This document shows, one piece after another, positions 61,012 to 64,000 of a stretch of DNA of 64,000 nucleotides (position 1 is its first letter; every line of letters starts with the position of its first letter). Origin of the DNA: Butyrivibrio sp. AE3009 (GTDB taxonomy: Bacteria; Bacillota; Clostridia; Lachnospirales; Lachnospiraceae); assembly GCF_000420845.1 (NCBI RefSeq), contig NZ_ATVS01000022.1, forward strand, positions 1-64,000, in the 5' to 3' direction. A model generated the notes under the pieces. The model saw only the letters and a list, made by a program, of their open reading frames with translations. It was not told the origin of the DNA and ran no database searches. The position numbers and the translations under genes were made by a program.

Positions 61012-64000
61012 ATGAAAATGAAGTATTTAAGAGGCATCAGCTTTTTGATGGCTCTGACTGTGTTTATTACACAGAGTAACATCACAGCTGTTGCTGGGGA
61101 CGCGGCAGATGGCGAGGATTTGGATCTTGCCGATGCGGATGATGAAATCACGTGGGAAGAAGGAGAAGACTGGAATGTTTTCCGGGAAGAAGATTCTGAT
61201 GAAGAAAGTGGGGATATTTATCAGAATGAAGATGATATAACATATACCGGAAAAGCAGCTAATGAAGCCGTAGTTATCAGTGAAATAGAAGAATGCAGAG
61301 ATGAATACAGTAAGGAATACATTCTAAGTGACGATTCCAGAGCTGTATTTTATTATGATGAGCCTGTTCACTATGAAGATGAAGAAGGCTCCTGGAAAGA
61401 AATAGATAACAGTCTTGTGGCTACAAATGAAGGCTATGAGAACGCTGACAATGCTTATCATGTACTCTTTACTGACAGCGATGAAAGTCAGGGAGAGGTC
61501 GTTTTTGAAGAAGATGGCTATACCGTAGATTTTGAATACGTTGATGATATAAATGATCAGGATGATTTTCTAAGCAGCTCCCTTATCGCAGAGCAGTCTG
61601 ATCCGGGAATGGATCTGTTTTCCTTTAATGATGAGAATGAAGATAAGAAATTGAAAGTAAGTCTTAGTTTAGATGAAGGCTCTTTTAATGCTACAGAAAA
61701 CAAAGAGTGTTCAGAAGACTCCATAGGTGATTCCGTAAACGAAAGTAATGCAGATCCTGAGCCTTATATCATTCCATCTGCTACGGTAACCTATGAAGGC
61801 TATGAGAACGACGTTGCTCTTGAATATTCGCCTTCATCAAGCGGCGTAAAAGAGAACATTATCCTAAAAAGTTCTGATTCCGGAAACAGCTTTTCTTTCA
61901 GAGTAAGGCTTGAGGGGCTTAAGGCAAGGATAAGCTCTGCCAATGAAGTAGAACTGTATGATGAGGAGACTAACGAGATAAAGTATTACTTCCCTGCGCC
62001 CTTTATGGAGGACAGTGAAGGAAGATACTCCGATAAAGTAGTATACAGTATATCAGACACAGCTCCTGTAGATTCAAATAAAGGTGCTGATAAAGATAAG
62101 GCAGAGCCAACAAGTGAAAATGATGAAGACGACATATCCATAGAAGTTGAAGATGCTCCTGTAACTGAGAATTCTGGCGACGAGTCTGAGAAAGACCTGG
62201 TTACGTCTGAAACTGAGGAAACACCAAATGAGACAGAGGAGACTATTCTGGAAGAGAATATAGCGGAGGATACAGAAGAGGAACTTCTTCTTGATGAGAC
62301 CAAAGATATAGATGAAACTGCTGCTACAGATGCTTGTGATGATGACTTCATATATCTGACGCTGACCGCTGATGAGGATTTCCTTTCATCAGCACAGTAT
62401 CCGGTAGTTATTGACCCAGTAATAAACAAATATGAAAAGGATAGAAAGGCAGTATCTGCCTGCTATGCATCCGATGAGAATAATACGACTAAGACTGATT
62501 CCACCACATTATATGTTGGTAAAAAGAATAACGTCAGCTATACAACCTGTATCTGGTTTGAACTTCCATATATCAGTCCCGGTGCAGTGATAACTGATGC
62601 AAAGCTTTATCTTAACGGAAAGGCAAGCGATACCAATAAAAACTATATAGTAGCAAAGAGGATAACTTCAGCCTGGAATGATGGGGACACACCCGGGGAG
62701 GCTATGCCTTCAATTGACACTAAGGTTATTGACTATACAGTTACAGGAGGTTATTTTAACATAACAAAACCAGTCAGGGAGTGGGTATACGAACAGAGTG
62801 ATAACTACGGCCTTGCTTTTATGACTTACGATGAAGACTTTGGAAAACAGGATTCCATAAAACTCCAAAAAGGGAATAAAAAGCCATTTCTCAAGATAAC
62901 TTTTAGAAATACCTATGGTCTGGAATCGTACTGGAGTACCCACGATGCATCTGCAGGTACGGCGGGGAAAGCATCAATAAATGACTATACCGGTACACTT
63001 ACAGTTGTAAACACCTCTGTTCATACTGAAGGCTTAAGGATGCCTTTTAACATTCAGAACATATATAACTCCAATCTTGAAGAAGGAAAGCGCTGGACCC
63101 TTAATTATGACCAGAGGATCGTTATACCTTCTGACGAGCTTGATGTCTCAGTATATCCATATATCTACATAGATGAGGATCAGACCAGGCATTATTTTAA
63201 GGCCAAGAATATCTCATATCTTGAAAACGGTGTAAAAGCAACAGCTTCAAAGGATGGGGCTTATCCTGCTGCAGAAGATGAGGATGGTTTAAAACTGTAC
63301 ATTGTACCTGTCAAGGATAAGACTCTTAAGGATACTTATCCTCTAAAACTGATCAATAAAAGCTCATCTACAGTAAAGTACTTTGACAAAAACGGATGCC
63401 TTGCGCTTATCACTGATTCCAATAAATATGAAAATGGGAAAAATCCAAAAAACAAGAATAACAAAGAGATAGAAAGGGAAAGAAACGAGATAGCGCTTAC
63501 TCTGGAAGCATATGGTGAAGTTACTGAAGATTTATCAGGTTTTGACGAACTTACAGAGAGCCTTTCCAGAATCAAAGAATTATCTGGAGGAAAAGAAAAA
63601 TTAAAGACTATTTCAGATGCCATTGAGTCTGAAATCATAAATGGTATAAGCATAACTGACTCACTGTGCTCCGGTGCCAGGGCTAAGACTGATATCCGTA
63701 TTGCTACTAAGTTGCAGAACATAAAAAAGAAGCTTCAGCAGCAGAAACTGTATCTATCGGAGGGAAAGCGATCGAATCTTATATCATCTGCAGGAAATGC
63801 AGTTAAGGCTGCAAATGAAATTAAAGCACTGGCAGAAGAGATGATTCCGCAAGAGTATCATATCACTTCTGTTACAGATGCTGTGGGAAACAGATCTGAA
63901 CTTAGTTATGATGAGCAGGACAGGCTTTTATCAGTAACAGATCCAAGGCATGATGGTAAAAATAAGTATTCATACAATGATGGTGATATTACAAGAATCG
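61012..64000 (+). CDS. Large secreted DNRLRE/RHS-repeat surface protein (5' part)
   Basis: The first 996 residues of a protein that continues past the window. AGGGGG lies about 7 bases before the ATG. A signal peptide covers about 1-28, then an extremely acidic Asp/Glu-rich stretch (about 29-110). A beta domain follows, and another acidic low-complexity span at about 360-445. YPVVIDPVI near 465 leads into a DNRLRE-type domain (about 475-630). A second beta region and a charged helical stretch (about 800-945) come next, and finally the start of RHS/YD repeats (DAVGNRSELSYDEQDRLL). Such proteins build a protective shell around a C-terminal toxin or adhesin. The C-terminus is not visible. Divergent BlaI/BlaR1-like genes suggest regulated expression. 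Confidence 0.88.
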   Translation, partial: MKMKYLRGISFLMALTVFITQSNITAVAGDAADGEDLDLADADDEITWEEGEDWNVFREEDSDEESGDIYQNEDDITYTGKAANEAVVISEIEECRDEYSKEYILSDDSRAVFYYDEPVHYEDEEGSWKEIDNSLVATNEGYENADNAYHVLFTDSDESQGEVVFEEDGYTVDFEYVDDINDQDDFLSSSLIAEQSDPGMDLFSFNDENEDKKLKVSLSLDEGSFNATENKECSEDSIGDSVNESNADPEPYIIPSATVTYEGYENDVALEYSPSSSGVKENIILKSSDSGNSFSFRVRLEGLKARISSANEVELYDEETNEIKYYFPAPFMEDSEGRYSDKVVYSISDTAPVDSNKGADKDKAEPTSENDEDDISIEVEDAPVTENSGDESEKDLVTSETEETPNETEETILEENIAEDTEEELLLDETKDIDETAATDACDDDFIYLTLTADEDFLSSAQYPVVIDPVINKYEKDRKAVSACYASDENNTTKTDSTTLYVGKKNNVSYTTCIWFELPYISPGAVITDAKLYLNGKASDTNKNYIVAKRITSAWNDGDTPGEAMPSIDTKVIDYTVTGGYFNITKPVREWVYEQSDNYGLAFMTYDEDFGKQDSIKLQKGNKKPFLKITFRNTYGLESYWSTHDASAGTAGKASINDYTGTLTVVNTSVHTEGLRMPFNIQNIYNSNLEEGKRWTLNYDQRIVIPSDELDVSVYPYIYIDEDQTRHYFKAKNISYLENGVKATASKDGAYPAAEDEDGLKLYIVPVKDKTLKDTYPLKLINKSSSTVKYFDKNGCLALITDSNKYENGKNPKNKNNKEIERERNEIALTLEAYGEVTEDLSGFDELTESLSRIKELSGGKEKLKTISDAIESEIINGISITDSLCSGARAKTDIRIATKLQNIKKKLQQQKLYLSEGKRSNLISSAGNAVKAANEIKALAEEMIPQEYHITSVTDAVGNRSELSYDEQDRLLSVTDPRHDGKNKYSYNDGDITRI

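Overview
The window looks like chromosome of an anaerobic Gram-positive Clostridia, most probably Lachnospiraceae close to Butyrivibrio/Pseudobutyrivibrio. This is inferred from gene content: a SCIFF ranthipeptide precursor plus radical-SAM maturase beside a fused secDF, a NusG-domain-II/Gx-transporter pair, a DUF4003 protein, CmpB-type membrane protein, and two carbohydrate ABC systems without their own ATPase. No rRNA, tRNA, transposase, integrase, CRISPR array or phage block was recognised.

Layout. 1-449 holds no gene but an array of six ~35-bp dyad units (TACGTCT-N21-AGACGTA). 450-2632 (minus strand) carries a lone sugar-binding lipoprotein, a probable remnant of a surface protein and a small membrane protein. 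2786-10085 carries a dihydrouridine synthase, NusG-II and Gx-transporter genes, a membrane coiled-coil protein with a Cys/His domain, and a metal-homeostasis-like pair of CobW GTPases (one extremely His-rich, the other fused to a TIGR03943-like domain). 10171-19350 is housekeeping: rpsT, lepA, hemW, an HD nucleotidase, pilT, an acyltransferase, comM and dprA. 19525-26487 is an oligosaccharide-use operon (binding protein, two permeases, LacI regulator, GH35 beta-galactosidase) with LacI-type operator motifs upstream. 26852-30765 is a tandem pair of 651-aa c-di-GMP-related membrane proteins, one with an intact EAL domain and one degenerate. 30888-45180 contains hisS, rhaM, a CNNM/CorC protein, SCIFF and its maturase, secDF, recJ, murE, priA and def. 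45352-51974 is a second sugar ABC system followed by a YesM/YesN-type two-component pair that probably regulates it. 52011-59198 is mixed: a SIMPL protein, a membrane protein with XRE regulator, DUF4003, a UvrD/PcrA helicase, an oxidoreductase and an AlkD-like protein. 59238-64000 has a BlaR1/BlaI-like pair divergent from a large DNRLRE/RHS surface protein that runs off the window.

The most unusual material is non-coding. The 769-bp gap between secDF and recJ holds two very large nested hairpins in opposite orientation. Their cores align well, and the central stem has compensatory base changes, which argues for a conserved structure. A third, smaller relative (49188-49330) sits between the second sugar operon and its sensor kinase and shares a CAATAAAA/TTTTG sub-motif. 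The 5' dyad array is a separate, unrelated repeat system. All functional statements come from reading motifs by eye; no database search was possible.
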